Below, piece after piece: positions 13,201 through 37,404 of a stretch of 64,000 nucleotides of DNA. The notes under the pieces are model-generated. The model did not search any database. It was not told where the DNA came from and was given only the letters and a program-made list of their open reading frames with translations. This stretch comes from Corticium candelabrum. Taxonomy: Eukaryota > Porifera > Homoscleromorpha > Homosclerophorida > Plakinidae. The number at the start of each line of letters is the position of its first letter. Positions within the stretch are counted from its first letter, which is position 1. Where the stretch lies: contig NC_085105.1 of assembly GCF_963422355.1 (NCBI RefSeq), positions 944,001 through 1,008,000 on the forward strand, written 5' to 3'. Made by a program: the position numbers and the translations under genes.

Positions 13201-16200
13201 GAGTGGCAGACGACTCCGTCTGATTTTCAGGAAGTGCAAACCATTCTGTTTGATTCTTGACCAGTTTACCTTCCAATGTACTATTGCTTGTCTTCACGAC
13301 AATGTACAGGTTCTCTTTCAATAATTCTCTCCACCAATCCTTGCTATCAACAGTCACCCAAAGTTGTGTCATCCCTAATCTCCTGCTCAACCCTCTTGAA
13401 TACAATTGTAACGATAAGTTCCCAGTTTGATTTCTCACGACAACCGACTTGATGTTACCGGCAACACTGTAAGTGAACTCAAACAAAAAATTCCCATTCG
13501 GATAAACAGTCAGCACGACATCAAACATGTCGCGGTCAGTATCCACAGGAGCTGCAGTAGTCGACGGGGTCCCGGATTCTACTCTCTCCAGCATTGCTAC
13601 AAATTTGATGTACTTCGTAGATCTCCATCGTACTCGAACCGTATCGGCACTAGTGAAAAAAGAAGCAATTCCAAGCTCAAAGTCGTTTGTGCCTCTGTCA
13701 TCATCTGTGGCTCTGCCGTCGAGGATCGAAAAGACGCAAGTCGACGCTGACACGTTCAGTACGAAATCTTCATCGATAGCGGCGAGCATAATAGACTGAG
13801 TTTTCAGGACGGGAGCATCATTAAGCGGAATCAGAGTCACGTTCACCGAATCGGATCCCGGTGTGAACGAAACACTACTGTAGTAACCGTCGCTGACCGT
13901 GAACTGAACGGTTCTGATATAAGGCGGCGTTAACTCGGGAGCTCGATTCAAATACGACACACGATTCATAATAATCTCTATGTCTGATGACGTCAGACCT
14001 CTTGCAGTCGAAATGAACAAACTATGTTGACCGGAATCATACTGTGTGAGAACAGAAGGGTAATCGGTTGTATTGACTTGTAACACCTCAAATTCACCGT
14101 CTCTAGCATCCAAGATAGTAACTGTAGCGTTGAGACGATCACCGTCTGCATCGGAAACTTCTACAACGTCGGCCAGAACGACACCGTCTTTCGTCTCTTC
14201 AGAAAATTCGAGCGTCAAAGCGGGAACGACGTCGACGATCGGAGTGTTATCGTTGATGTTAATGACATTCACAGTAACGTCAACAGCAGACGATCTACTG
14301 ATCTCTCCGCCGTCATTTGCGGTTACTTGAAAGTGATAACCTCTAGTTGTCTCATAGTCCAAACTAAGTGTCGTATACAAGTCTCCAAATGCGTTGATAG
14401 CAAATGGCAACGTCTTGTTGCTGACGTTGTAGCTAATGTGACCGTTTAGTCCACTGTCGGCATCTGTGGCCGTAATAGTTGCAATAGTAATTCCAACAGG
14501 AGCGTTCTCAAGTAACTGAAATCGATACTCCGCTTTGTCAAACGTCGGGTCGTTGTCGTTAACGTCGCTAACCGTCACTACAACGAGAGCAGTGCCCGTT
14601 AATGGTGGAATGCCGTGATCAACGATGTCGATTGAAACCACATGTCGCATCGCCGTCTCATGATCAAGGCTACGGTTCAGAGTCAATACTCCAGTCGAGG
14701 AGTCAACTACCACAAATCCCGTATTATTGTTGGGTGAAATTCGGAAAGAAACGTCGGCATTCTGTCCTTCGTCGAGATCGACTGTTATTATGTCTGTGTT
14801 CGCAAACTTGACGGATGCACTTCGACCCAAGCGAGAGTCACAGCGACCATCTCGGTCGTCAGGAACGTCGCAATCTTTCGTTCCAGGAAAGCAGTCGTAC
14901 TTGACAAACACCTTGCCTCCGACCGTCGTAGCATTGACCACCGAGGGATACGATGACGGGATCTCGTCCGTCAAACCATACAGCACAAGACATTGGCCGT
15001 TGAATCCCGCATAGGCATACAAACGCTGTTTGTTAAGCGTCGAAGCTAAATCTCTCTCGGTGAAACCTTGAGTGCAATTGCGTATATCATCAACATTGTA
15101 CGTGTAGTTCGATCGCCACTGTGTGCCATCATGTAGGTGACAAGCGTACTCGCCGTTCAACGCGCCATTGATTCCTGTAGTGTACGTCTCCGCTGCAAAG
15201 CGAATGAGACGCCGCTCGACGTCCAGCGTCTGTAGTGAGAAACGAGTTCTAACGTCCAAATATCTAGCAGCCGTATTGTCCGTAGGATCTCGAGAAAATT
15301 TGCCCAGAATGTCACTCTTGGTGTCATCACTCAATCGAATGCGAGCATCGACATCTTCAGACTTGCTGACGTTCAAGTCGTATCTCTGAAACCAAACGAG
15401 TTGCTGTGCTCGATCAAAGCAGTCTTTGCCACCCACGTACGTTCTCTCATCCAGTGCTAGTTTTTTTCCTTCTCGATCGACAAAAAGAAAGTCGCACAAA
15501 CGTACGGCCGCCGTCTCACCTTCGGACGTCCACTCAACTTGACGGTAGTAATGTCCTGATGGATACGAATTGTTCCATGATACGCGAGATTGAAGAGGAA
15601 GAGGCACACCTAGTGAGTAATCCTCGGGAATGGTGACCACATACTCGTACGGGTCCGCAGTTGGCGCATGGTCGTTGATGTCTTCTACAGTCACATAAAC
15701 TGTAGCGTTGTCAGTCAACCCCCCTTCATCTGTAGCAAAGACTTGAAATGTGTAAGACGCTCTAGTCTCTCTGTCCAAAGAGCTCTCGACAGTGACCACT
15801 CCGGTCGAAGAATCGACGCTAAACGGAACTGTCGTGTTGGGCGTCATAGAATAAGTGACTCTCGCATTGCTGCCATCATCAGCATCCGTTGCCACTACAA
15901 TACCCAACACTGACATAACACGTACGTCTTCGGATATATTGAAATAATATGTCGAGCGTGTGAAGTTGGGACGATTGTCGTTCACGTCTACCAGATCGAC
16001 ATTCAGTAATGTCACCGTTTGCCTGCTAGGGTGTCCGTGGTCTCTCACTTCTATTTCGAGCCTGTATGAGTCGAGCGATTCTCGATCCAATGATCCAGCC
16101 GTTTCGACAACTCCGGTGTTCGCGTCAACAGAAAAAGCTCCCAGAACGTTTCCGCTTTTGATGGAATACGTTAGACGGCCATTGTCACCGCTATCCGCAT

Positions 16201-19200
16201 CTGTTGCAATTATGTCGATAACTTTAGTTCTACGAAGGGCGTTTTCCATTACAAACACAGTAACTGGAACACCTTTCACTTCGGGATCATTGTCGTTGAT
16301 ATCAATAACCGATATGTTAACTAGGGTAGAACCAGAGAGTTGACTGCCTGGAGGGGCGTTGTCTCTTGCTTCGATCACAAGCTGGTACTCCTTCTGTGTT
16401 TCATAGTCCAAATACTTGACAACTGACACGGTAGCGGTCTGACTTCCACGTCTTCCAATAGTAAACACGTCACCGTCGTTGCCGCTGATGATAGTAAAAT
16501 CAAGCTCAGCATTGTGTCCAGCGTCTGCATCAGATGCAACGACATCGATCACTGGAAGACCGAGCGAAGCATTTTCGTATACTACTGTGGAGTAGCTAGA
16601 AAAGTTGAACACAGGACTGTTGTCATTAACATCCTCAAGGCACACAACGATCTCCTTGTCAGTTGAAAGAGAACTAGGATCCGTACCAAGGTCTGTTGCT
16701 CTTACAGTTAGGTTAAAGCACGGTGATCCACAACATTCAATCAATTCTTCCCTGTCTAGAGAACCATTGACAGTTAAACTTCCTGTGCTATTTGATATTG
16801 CAATTAAATTAGAAAAGCGAGAGGAGAGGAGAGAATAATAAACTTCTGCATTGTTGTTGATGTCAATATCTGTTGCAATAATGGCGTTAGGTGTCAATTG
16901 CGTTCCAACCATTGAATTCTCTACAACCATAAATTGACAAGGCAAGGCAGGAAACACCGGAGAATTATCGTTCACATCCAAAACTTCAATAAAAACTATA
17001 GTAGTATTGGTAAACCTCAAAGTCAAGTCGTTTGTCAAATCTGTAGCTTCGATGGTCAGATTGTACGTGCCTACCTTCTCTCTATCTAGAGAGACCTTTG
17101 TGGAAATTACACCACTTGAGCTGTTAATCACGAATTCCTTGAAACGATCCCCATCAAGTATGCTGTAGCTTATTCTACCATGCTCTCCTGTATCCATATC
17201 TGAAGCCGAAACTTGAATGACAAAATGTTGAGGAGAAAGATTTTCCTTAAGAGACGTTGTGTACTGCAGCCTCTCAAATCTCGGCGTATTGTCATTCACG
17301 TCCAGCACAGTAATTGTCAGTAAAGCTTCTGTTCTTCGACGAGGTGATCCATTATCCCAAACGGACACATTAAGATTATACGTAAAAATCTTTTCTCTGT
17401 TTAATGTTGTCCTTACTCTAATCTCACCACTTTCTGCATCAACCTCAAAGTGTTCGGCCTCGTTTCCTGCATCGATGGTATAGTTGAGTCTCGCATTTTC
17501 TCCGGAATCGCGATCGGTGGCATTAAGGTCGAAAACTAAAGATCCCACCTCTGCGTCTTCGTACACAGACCTGTAGAACCGCTGCTGATCAGGTATAAAC
17601 ATAGGTGAGTTATCGTTTTCATCAACAATGTATACAACAACAGTTGTTGTGTTGGTATTGTCTTGGTAACCTATAGAAAAACCGTTGTCTGACGCAACTA
17701 CCACAAATGTGTAATTAGTCTGCAATTCGTAGTCGAACGGCCCGATTGCTGAAATGTTACCACTTTGAGATTCAACAACAAATGGCACTGATGACGGAAT
17801 GCTGTAAGAGATGCTCGTGTTAAAGCCCCTGTCGGCATCCCTGGCACGGACTGTTAGTATTCTTGCTGGCAGCACGCTCAATTCCGACACGTCAAACGTG
17901 TACAACGACTGATCAAAGACAGGAAAATGATCATTCCTTAACTTTATTCGGATGGTTGCTTGAACGCTATCACTGGTGGCTCCGTCAGCATCCGTGATAT
18001 TGAAATCAACCCAGCGTGTAGCAGACGAGGGCTCGTCGAGACAATTCTCATATCTAACGGTCTGTAGAAGCTGACGATAGCATGACCTGTTGGCTACACC
18101 GATCAACCACAAACAAGGTGCGTTATAGGTCACTCCTATTCCACATACTTCGCTTGCGATCAGACCTTCACAGCTATCATTGACAGAAGACCGCAAGCAA
18201 GCACTTGCATTCGACATGTCATCACTGTCGACGTCTAAAACGCTAACTCCAGGATCCACGACGACCACACTTCCCGAATCCTCAACAAACTCGACGCTGT
18301 TATCGCGCCCTTGCTTGGCTCCGTTAAGATCCAAGACTGGAGGATCGTTAACAGACTCAAACGTCACAAAAGAAGATGCTATCGAGCTCCACGCACCTTT
18401 CGAGTCCTTCACGCGAACAGTCACTTCCCGTATTCCAGTTGAAGGCCTTTCATTATCGTTATGACCGTAACGAGCCGATCTGACGATGGCGATATAGTCA
18501 GATATATTAGCCGTTCCATTTATTGATATGAAATGAGAGCGATTGCCTCTAACGTTCTGTGTCGACGTTGTCGGTAGCTGGACGGTGAGATACTCGTCGT
18601 TACCATCACGTGCATTCGTCAAGTTGATGTAAAGCCACGTGAACAAATCATCGTCTGGATCCTCGATTACAGCGTTGCGAGCCGACAATAAAACTGGACT
18701 CTGTCCTTCTGTAAATGTTACCTCATTGTCTATTGACGCACCGTCTGGATGGTCGGGATTGAGATCAATCGATGGAGGATCATTTATCATGTTGATCTGA
18801 ACAATTGCATAAGCTGGATCGCTCCATAGTTCACAGTCATAAACTTGGAAGGAGATGAGACGTGTCCTCGGTTCGTCAAACCCGATGTTTCTCGTGTTCA
18901 GTTGACTTGGCTCGTTGGCTGAGTTACTGTAATAGTCACAAGCAGCAGCATTCTCCCATGCTGTCAAGTTTTGTTGAATAGTGACGTCACTTGAATTGAC
19001 CGTCAGAGTAAACGAGGACACCCAATATTGCGACCGAAATCCAATTGGAAGTAGACGATCCACCAAGAACTCCATTCCAACGTCTGAAGCGTCCGTAATC
19101 CTAACTACTAGTTCACAAATAAGATTCACGCCTTTGTCGTCATCCGTAATACGAGGTCGCACAACTATGTTGGCTGCTTCGGTGGCCTCTTCCTCAAACA

Positions 19201-22200
19201 TGGATATAACACTCGCATTGACACCAGGAGAATCGATGTCCAAATCGAGCCGTGGAGGATGGTCGTTAATAAGTTGAATGATAACCCACACTTTAACAAC
19301 ATTGCTAAAACCCTGAGGTGGTGAATCATGTACTTGAAACGTTACAATGGAAGGCGACTGATCAGGCTCCACAAACAAATTCACGTATTGAACGCTTCGT
19401 AAAAGGCTCTGATAGACGGTAGCATTGGCAGAACCTACTAAATCAATCCGTCCTCTAATGTCGTCTTCTGTTACATTAAGACCAGAAATGTTAGGTTGGG
19501 GCAAAAGCCTTAAGTGTTGACCGCAAACAACCATGCATTTGAGAACAGAAAGAGATACAACGGTCTCGTAAATCATCACTGATGCGACACTGCCAGAGAA
19601 AACAAGCCGCTCGCTACCAATCTGATGTTGAGAAGCTCCCACACGCAACACGCCATCGACGACATTTAACATTCTGGCTGGAAGAAGAACAGATGCCTGT
19701 TGAACTTCCCTTCCACTGTCTGGTAGCTGGTATGAAATCAGGCTGGGTCGAACCTCTTCTGTGCCATCCACAAACAGAGTAATGCTTGGAAAGTCAACAG
19801 TAACTGTATAGTGATGCCACTTCTCATCTTGCAAATCAACTGATTGAGGATGAAATACAACTGTTACAGTCCTATTGTGTGAGGTGTCGTTAACCATTGA
19901 ATAACGGAATGAAATGTCATCATTAGCTGCATTTGCATAAAGAGAAAACATAACATTGAAACTATCAGCATACGACACAACGTAGGCCGAATCGGTCCTC
20001 GTTTGTTTGACCCAAGCTGACACGGTCAATTGATCGACGTACTTTGACGTGTTTCCAAGAGGAAGATGATCCAATCGCAAATAAGAATGCTGCGTTCCGT
20101 TGAGATATAGTGGTCCAGCCAAGACCATGTATCCACGAGGTTTGTGACCGCAGCAAATGTCAAGACCATCGCGGCCAAGGCAACGAGGACCGGAAGCAGC
20201 TGGATGAAACGAAATGCTCCCGTTCTGAAGATCAAAGTCATTGCCATCACCATCTGAAACATTTAGGTGAGGTTGAAGAAACAGATAGCCCGGTACATCA
20301 CCAAATGGTTCAGTGTACGTAGCATTGCCAACGGCCGAAAGGACAGGAGGTCGATCGTTCGCGTTTAAAACTATCAAAGTAAAGTTTTGATCGAAAATAA
20401 ACGTTCCACCCACTCCTAAACCATCTGGATTATCTCTTGCTCGTATGGTAATGATGTGGACAGATTGAGCTTCATAATCTAGAGCACGGGTTGTGGAGAC
20501 TAGAGCATGAGTTCTATTTAAGATGAACAAGTTGAACGCACCATCATCGTTACCGGACAAAATTGAAAAAGACACGCGACCGTTTTCTCCAGAGTCGGCA
20601 TCTCTTACTTCAACCGTAAAAGCGGTTGTGCCGGCAGGCAAATTTTCGAGTATGGTGTTCGCTGTTGAGCCAACGAAGTTGGGAGAATTGTCATTGATGT
20701 CTATCACTGCAACTTGTACCAGAGCAGTGCCATTCAACCCACCAATTGATCCATTCCGGTCTGTAGCAGTCACATAAAATTCATATGACCTCTTTGTTTC
20801 ATAGTCCAAACTTTGAACAAGCGACAGTGCTCCTAGCTGTGGTGAGATCTCAAAGACAGAACTGAAAACAGGATCAAGACCGTATCGAATAACATTGTTG
20901 TCCGACTCCGCTGAGTCAGCGTCTGAAGCCTCTACTTGAACAAGATGCTGTCCTACTGTTGCATTCTCTAGTACTCTGACGGCGTAGAGTCTTTGCGTAA
21001 AGTTAGGTGCATTGTCATTATCGTCTTTCACGGTTACAATCACCACAGTGGAGTTAATACAAGGTGGGTTTCCTTGATCAGACGCAGACACGTTTAGCTC
21101 GTAGTAACTCAGAGTTTCCCTATCCAGTTGGTATAGGGTGCTAATAAAACCAGACACAGGATCAATGGCAAATGCACCTTCTTTGTTTCCATCTGCAATC
21201 CAGTAAGTAATATTTGTAGTAGAATCCGGGTCTGTAGCTGCCACCGGAGTCCTAGCAACAAAATGAGCATTCTCAGGAAATGTGAATCTGTAGGGATAAT
21301 CACTGAAACGTGGACAATTGTCATTGACGTCAGTGACTATAACTGTGATGATTATCTCAGCTGATTGAACTGGGGAACCACCATCTCTTGCAATAGCATT
21401 CAAAACGTAACTAATGTTTGATTCATAGTCTAAATCTCCACTAAGAATGAGAGCGCCGGTTTGACTGTCTATGGAGAAAAGACTGTTATTTGTCCCTAAT
21501 AAATAAGACAATACTCCATCCATTCCACTATCAACATCAGTTGCCGTCAATCGTAGTAACAATGACCCTCTTGATGTGTTTTCTGCCACCTCAATCTTCA
21601 CAGGAGTTTGAGAATCAAACACTGGAGCATGGTCGTTAAGTAGTTGTATAGTTATGTTGGACGTAGCAATGTTGCTTCGAAGACCATTAGAGTCCTCAAC
21701 GTAAAAGTCCACATAACGAACATAAGTGTTGTCTGGTTCATCGAGAGTGTTGTTGTACTGTACAAGCTCAAGAACATTTTGATAATCCCAAACAGTTCCA
21801 TTGCCAGAGACTACAAGTTCAAACATATGCTGATCATATGTGACAGTCAAAGAGCCATGCGTTGGCAACAGCAGAGCCTGAGCTGCCCCATCCATTCCAG
21901 GATTTCGCAGCTTAACAACAGCACGAGTGATAAAGGATAGAACTATTTCAATTTCAATGCAAATCCCAACCGTGATTGCTCCCTGTTGTTCAACATATGT
22001 AGCTATGTTCCCCGTACCGGCAAGAAATACGTTCAAATCAATAGTAGGCGCAACACTTGTAGTGTTCACGTGAATTTCTACGTTGATTATATTGCTTTGC
22101 AGTCCAAATAGATCAGTAACGTACATGACAACGTTCCTTGAAGACTTTGACGGCTTGCTGTCTCCGGAATGTGAATATGTGATTGTCCGAAGGATGGAAG

Positions 22201-24984
22201 TAAACGCTGCAGTGGAAGCTGGCCCTACAATGACCAGTCTACCGATTTCACTGTGTCTGAACACAGACAGAGACAACTGAGAAGCCAAAGACAGGTCTAA
22301 TCCTAGTAGATCACTGCTTCCATCTGGACGACTGACAAACTCTATTACGGCAACTTGAAGTGTCCATTCACTCGCACCATCATCAGAAGCAATCACTGAA
22401 GGAGTCAGCAGCACAGACTCTCCTCCTTCATTATAAGTTACAACAGATCTGTGTTCCACACCTCCATCCAATTCCGGTTTAACATTGTACTGGCGAACAA
22501 CAATAAGACTATAAGCAACCGGAAGATTAGCAACGTTCCCACCGTAAACATCAAAACGAATTCTGCGAGGATCTTTAGTATTGGGAAAGGAAGCGTTGTT
22601 TGTGTAGCTCAGTGACGTAATAGCCGTCAAAAAGTTGGCAAGACTCGCAGTCTGTCCTTGTACCGCTGTAAACTCAAATTCTCTTCCCGAATTTGTCTCA
22701 ACAACGTTCACTGTGTTGGGAACTCTGTTGGTTTCTATGTAGATGCGCTCATCAACACCATCCAGTCCATTCTCTAAACGTGCGCGAATTCGGTCCACTA
22801 CTCCACTACTCTGAAAGGTCAGCCGTGGCTTGAAGTCGTCTAGGTTTGAGACGTTGATTACATTAATAGCAGGTAAGTTTTGATAAAACCATCGCACTTG
22901 ACCGAGACCAAAGTCAACGCCATTCAGATCTAGAACAGGTCTGATGACTGCTGATGAATTCGAAACGACGCGAACTAACTCGGAGTTACTTAAAAAGTCA
23001 GTGTCTTCAACCTATTTAAGAAAATTGAATATTAGAATCAACAGGAAGCGTACAAACGCACGAAACGAGCACATTCTTACCTGAATAGCGATGGATGAGC
23101 TGGCGGGACCATATGTTTTATACTCTACAGTCATCAATGCCTGTCCATAAAACCTTGCCGTTTCATTGCCTTCTAGAGTTAATGTTCTTTGCCATTTGTC
23201 CAGTCTGGCGAGAATAGGAGGACGAGAAGAAAATTGGAGCATCTGTCCGCATGAGATCAAACACTGAATTTCATCATTTATAAGATTCGCCCCTTGCATG
23301 AGATACACATGACCCATGCTGCCAACAAAACGATACCTATCACTAATTAATGAGCTTCCCAGCCTCATTTCAGCATTGGTATGATTCGGGTTGTCATCAA
23401 ACAGCGGTTTTGATGTAGTCCGGGTCACGAAAACTCCATCCAGATTCATAGTGACCGTAGGATAATTGACACAAACTAGCAAGTAATGCCACTGGCGGTC
23501 ATCAACAGTAGAGCTCAAATCAAAGTGAACGTTCTGGGAAACCCGATTTGCGTTTTTCAAATACGTTAGTGTGATTCTTTGCCCATTCCTCCTTGTACTC
23601 AACTGCAAGTAAAGTTTGCCAGTAACGGTCGACGCCAACTGCCACAGAACTTCGTACTTTGCATCTTGACCATTTTTCATAAACCATAAAGAAACACAAA
23701 GATCATCATCGAGACTACTCAAACTGTCTACAACGCTTCCATTAACAGTAGCATATCCTCCTTGATCTAAAATCAGAGTATTCACATTTCCATTAAAGTG
23801 CTTGGCTGGTTGATGGAGCATTGACGCTTTGATAAGATTTACTGCTGGTGCGATTCCACAGGAACTCACAGGATCATCAATTGTACATATCCCAAATGGA
23901 GGAGGATACTACAACAAATACACAGCAAAGAATGCTATATTACAGATTAAACATACCATACAAAATAGTATACAACCTGTGCTTCAGAGTTAAGGATAAC
24001 AGTGGCTTCTTTCATTGTGTAAAAACTCGTATCGTCGTCCTTGACTTGAATAGTCTCCGCAACGGAGACTACAGCTGGGTAACTGTATATCACCAACTCC
24101 CTGTCTGGTACGAGAAGCAAGGGAGCGTTGTCGTTCTCATCCTGTAAGACTACAGTCACTCTCCCCGTGTCACTTAAACTTGGACAGCCACCGTCAGACA
24201 CGCGGATTGCAATCACATACTGCTGCACGCTTTCATAATCCAAACTGACCTGAGTTCGGATCTCTCCACTGTCTTTGTCTATTCGAAACAAATCCGAAGT
24301 ACCAGATACTGCGGTCTCCGGTGTTGCTGTTACGTTATCAATACTGTAAGTCAACTGTCCTTCTAGTTCAGACTTAGAATCAAGATCTACCGCAACTGCA
24401 CTTGCAATATTCTCGCTTCCAGGAGTTGACGACTCTGATGCAATGACACGAAAGTTCTTTACAGCTGGAAAGAACGTGGGAGAAGTATTGTTTCGAAGAA
24501 CCGTCCACACAAAAGCAAAAGACTGTCCAGAGAGAGGCACACCCAAAGCACTTTCCAAGTACAGTTGAATGGTTATTACTCCAACTTGCGGACATGGATT
24601 ACTGTTGCTGTACGTAATTGACTTAATAATTCTTTCAATAGTTCGAATTGTAACCTTGAATTGAAACTTGATTCGCCACTCAAATCTGCCAATCTGAAAC
24701 AAAATCAGTGGAACGACGTCGGCGACATCGATAGAGATGTGCTCTCCCCCGCTTTCCAGGTCCGCCCCGATGAGCTTCACGTGGATTGAGGAAACGAGCT
24801 CGGCAGCCGTTGCGCCCAAAATTATATTTACTCTTCCACTAGTGATATTCACCGACGAAGAACGCTGCAAAAACTGAACCGACGAATTTTGCAGCGGATA
24901 GTCGAGATAAACAATTTCTGTCTGTGAAGCCATGCATTCCATTTCGAGCCCAAGAAGAAATATGGTCAGAATAAGCAGTCCCAT
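1295..24984 (-). CDS. Giant calsyntenin/Fat-like cadherin, about 7,850 aa, apparently secreted
   Basis: Three exons join in phase 0: 24984-23977 (336 aa), 23908-23081 (276 aa) and 23011-1295 (7,238 aa in one exon). The start at 24984 is chosen because it begins a hydrophobic signal peptide (MGLLILTIFLLGLEM). I count about 30 cadherin repeats by their DxNDNxP linkers, LDxE and DxD calcium-binding motifs. They form one repeat in exon 1 and blocks of 4, 9, 14 and 2. Between blocks lie about 20 longer repeats (110-140 aa) that start near FVED/FTEG and end in VNDPP or INDH; I think these are cadherin-like Ig folds. Four LamG-like modules with a CxxxC motif recall calsyntenin. Family knowledge suggests calcium-dependent adhesion or matrix assembly outside the cell. 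No transmembrane helix or cytoplasmic tail is visible before the stop, which is unusual for a cadherin. A 3' exon hidden in the 380-bp spacer looks unlikely but is not excluded. Confidence 0.9.
1530..2360 (-). other. LamG-like module 4, C-terminal end of the giant cadherin
   Basis: It starts in a long repeat (LTITDDDPNPQ) that is interrupted by a concanavalin-like jellyroll of about 200 aa with strand motifs such as FTVSLSF and LYINCSLI. It ends at IKCLCSCTEL and the tail of the long repeat, FQVSDGQ. The protein stops about 80 aa later. The nesting of a LamG inside a long repeat is the same in all four copies. Confidence 0.7.
2360..3040 (-). other. Cadherin block D (two repeats)
   Basis: Two repeats are recognised by VTATDADVG, the DREQ motif, DVNDHSP and a degenerate final linker (NVHGP). 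The second repeat has lost part of the usual calcium-binding set. Confidence 0.75.
5030..5650 (-). other. LamG-like module 3 of the giant cadherin
   Basis: The jellyroll-like stretch includes FTVSFWVSQKD, WHQVTAVVG and VDGILMARL, typical LamG strand motifs. It closes with IECVVSCGETL, the same two-cysteine motif as in the other three copies. Confidence 0.7.
5815..10140 (-). other. Cadherin block C (14 consecutive repeats)
   Basis: This is the longest uninterrupted array. Repeats are about 100 aa and follow each other through DVNDNSP, DINDHAP, DVNDNTP and related linkers, each with a preceding LDRE or LDYE motif and an AxDxDxG motif. It probably forms a stiff calcium-rigidified rod. Confidence 0.9.
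10520..10680 (-). other. Ser-Gly dipeptide-rich patch inside a long repeat
   Basis: The encoded stretch contains many Ser-Gly dipeptides next to Glu/Asp (for example SGSGSESGSGSDS). Serines followed by glycine near acidic residues are the known context for xylosylation and glycosaminoglycan attachment. The DNA is a degenerate GATCCTGA/GATCCCGA-type repeat. The patch interrupts the repeat that begins FTEGGMAVSIVG. Glycosaminoglycan attachment is inferred from the motif only. Confidence 0.75.
13000..13805 (-). other. Oversized long repeat with about 200 extra residues
   Basis: A long repeat opens at AIDEDFVLNVSAS and closes at YVAAVNDPP, but it is roughly twice normal length. The extra part contains FELGIASFF, TVRVRWRST and LWVTVDSKDWW. 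I do not recognise it as a known domain. It is rich in beta-strand-like alternation and N-glycosylation sequons. Confidence 0.6.
14240..17925 (-). other. Cadherin block B (nine repeats, one interrupted)
   Basis: There are nine DxNDNxP-linked repeats from the one starting near YTFDVSEL to the linker NINDNTP. The eighth is split by an insertion of about 260 aa. Confidence 0.85.
14818..15595 (-). other. Unrecognised ~260-aa domain inserted in a cadherin repeat
   Basis: The repeat begins normally (EYVVTIPEDYSLGVPL) and resumes at DIITVDLDEGQNADVSF, continuing to a standard DVNDNDP linker. Between them are about 260 residues with several cysteines (ACHLHDG, RNCTQGF, YDCFPGTKDCD, GRCDSRLG), many Tyr/Arg residues, and no cadherin motif. 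Even spacing of cysteines suggests a disulphide-stabilised globular domain. I do not recognise the family. Confidence 0.7.
19500..20250 (-). other. LamG-like module 2 of the giant cadherin
   Basis: Motifs include LTVSAWVKQT, WHHYTVTVDF, ITLFVDGTEEV and finally LKCMVVCGQHL. It follows cadherin block A and is nested in a long repeat that starts YTEPFGDVPG and ends INDHPP. This order, cadherin repeats then LamG, is the calsyntenin order. Confidence 0.75.
20345..21625 (-). other. Cadherin block A (four repeats)
   Basis: Four repeats are joined by DVNDNCP, DDNDNAP, DINDNSP and a degenerate ANDRPP linker. Each has LDYE or LDRE and an ATDxDS motif. Confidence 0.85.
23081..23908 (-). other. Cadherin gene exon 2, LamG-like module 1
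   Basis: This 828-nt, phase-0/phase-0 exon codes for one complete LamG-like module (LCVSLWFMKNG, WHYLLVCVN, LDGVFVTRT, IQCLISCGQ). A single-module exon with symmetric phases beside a 21.7-kb exon without any intron suggests that the large exon arose by intron loss or internal expansion. Confidence 0.8.
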
Positions 24985-25557
24985 GACGACAGCAAATCAC
25001 CGACCTAAACGAATGACGTTAACAGACTCGAGACCACTTTCAATCTGTAACGTAGAGACAGCTAGAGGGCTATCTCAGAACAATTAAACGTCGACTCGGG
25101 CATACCTTTGTCACAGTCAGAGAGCTTGTCCTGTGTAAAGATGCAAAAGTGGTACAACTAACTGGTGAAAACCACCAGAACACGCTACTTCATACAAAAA
25201 TGTGCGGTTCACGTGGGACCAAGTCAATTAAGGGTCAGAGCACGAGCTACTGAAATATATAAATAGCCACACGTCACAGACGTCGCTCAGATAGCTTATC
25301 ATAAAAGCATAAAATCATGCAAAACCCGGCCGACCTCGTTGTGTACTTCAGAGCAGTAATGTACGTACGTGTGAACAGATAGATTTCAATTGAAACTGTT
25401 GTATCTAACCACACTGACCTACAACGTAGGGTACGTCCTGTCCAATCTAAAACGTGTTGACCTAGCTTATCTGTTCTTCATAGCTCCTGATGAACGTGCC
25501 CTTGGGAATGGTCTATCAAACAAGTGTCACTTGTGCCTCAGTAAATTAGGAAACAAC
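24985..25557. other. Spacer between the cadherin start and the UGGT stop
   Basis: This stretch must carry the cadherin promoter and the UGGT 3' UTR. The only core-promoter-like word I see is TATATAAATAG near 25254, and it faces the plus strand, away from both genes. Downstream of it an ATG near 25318 opens only a 21-codon frame. No convincing gene is present. Confidence 0.5.
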
Positions 25558-37404
<11,847 letters not shown>

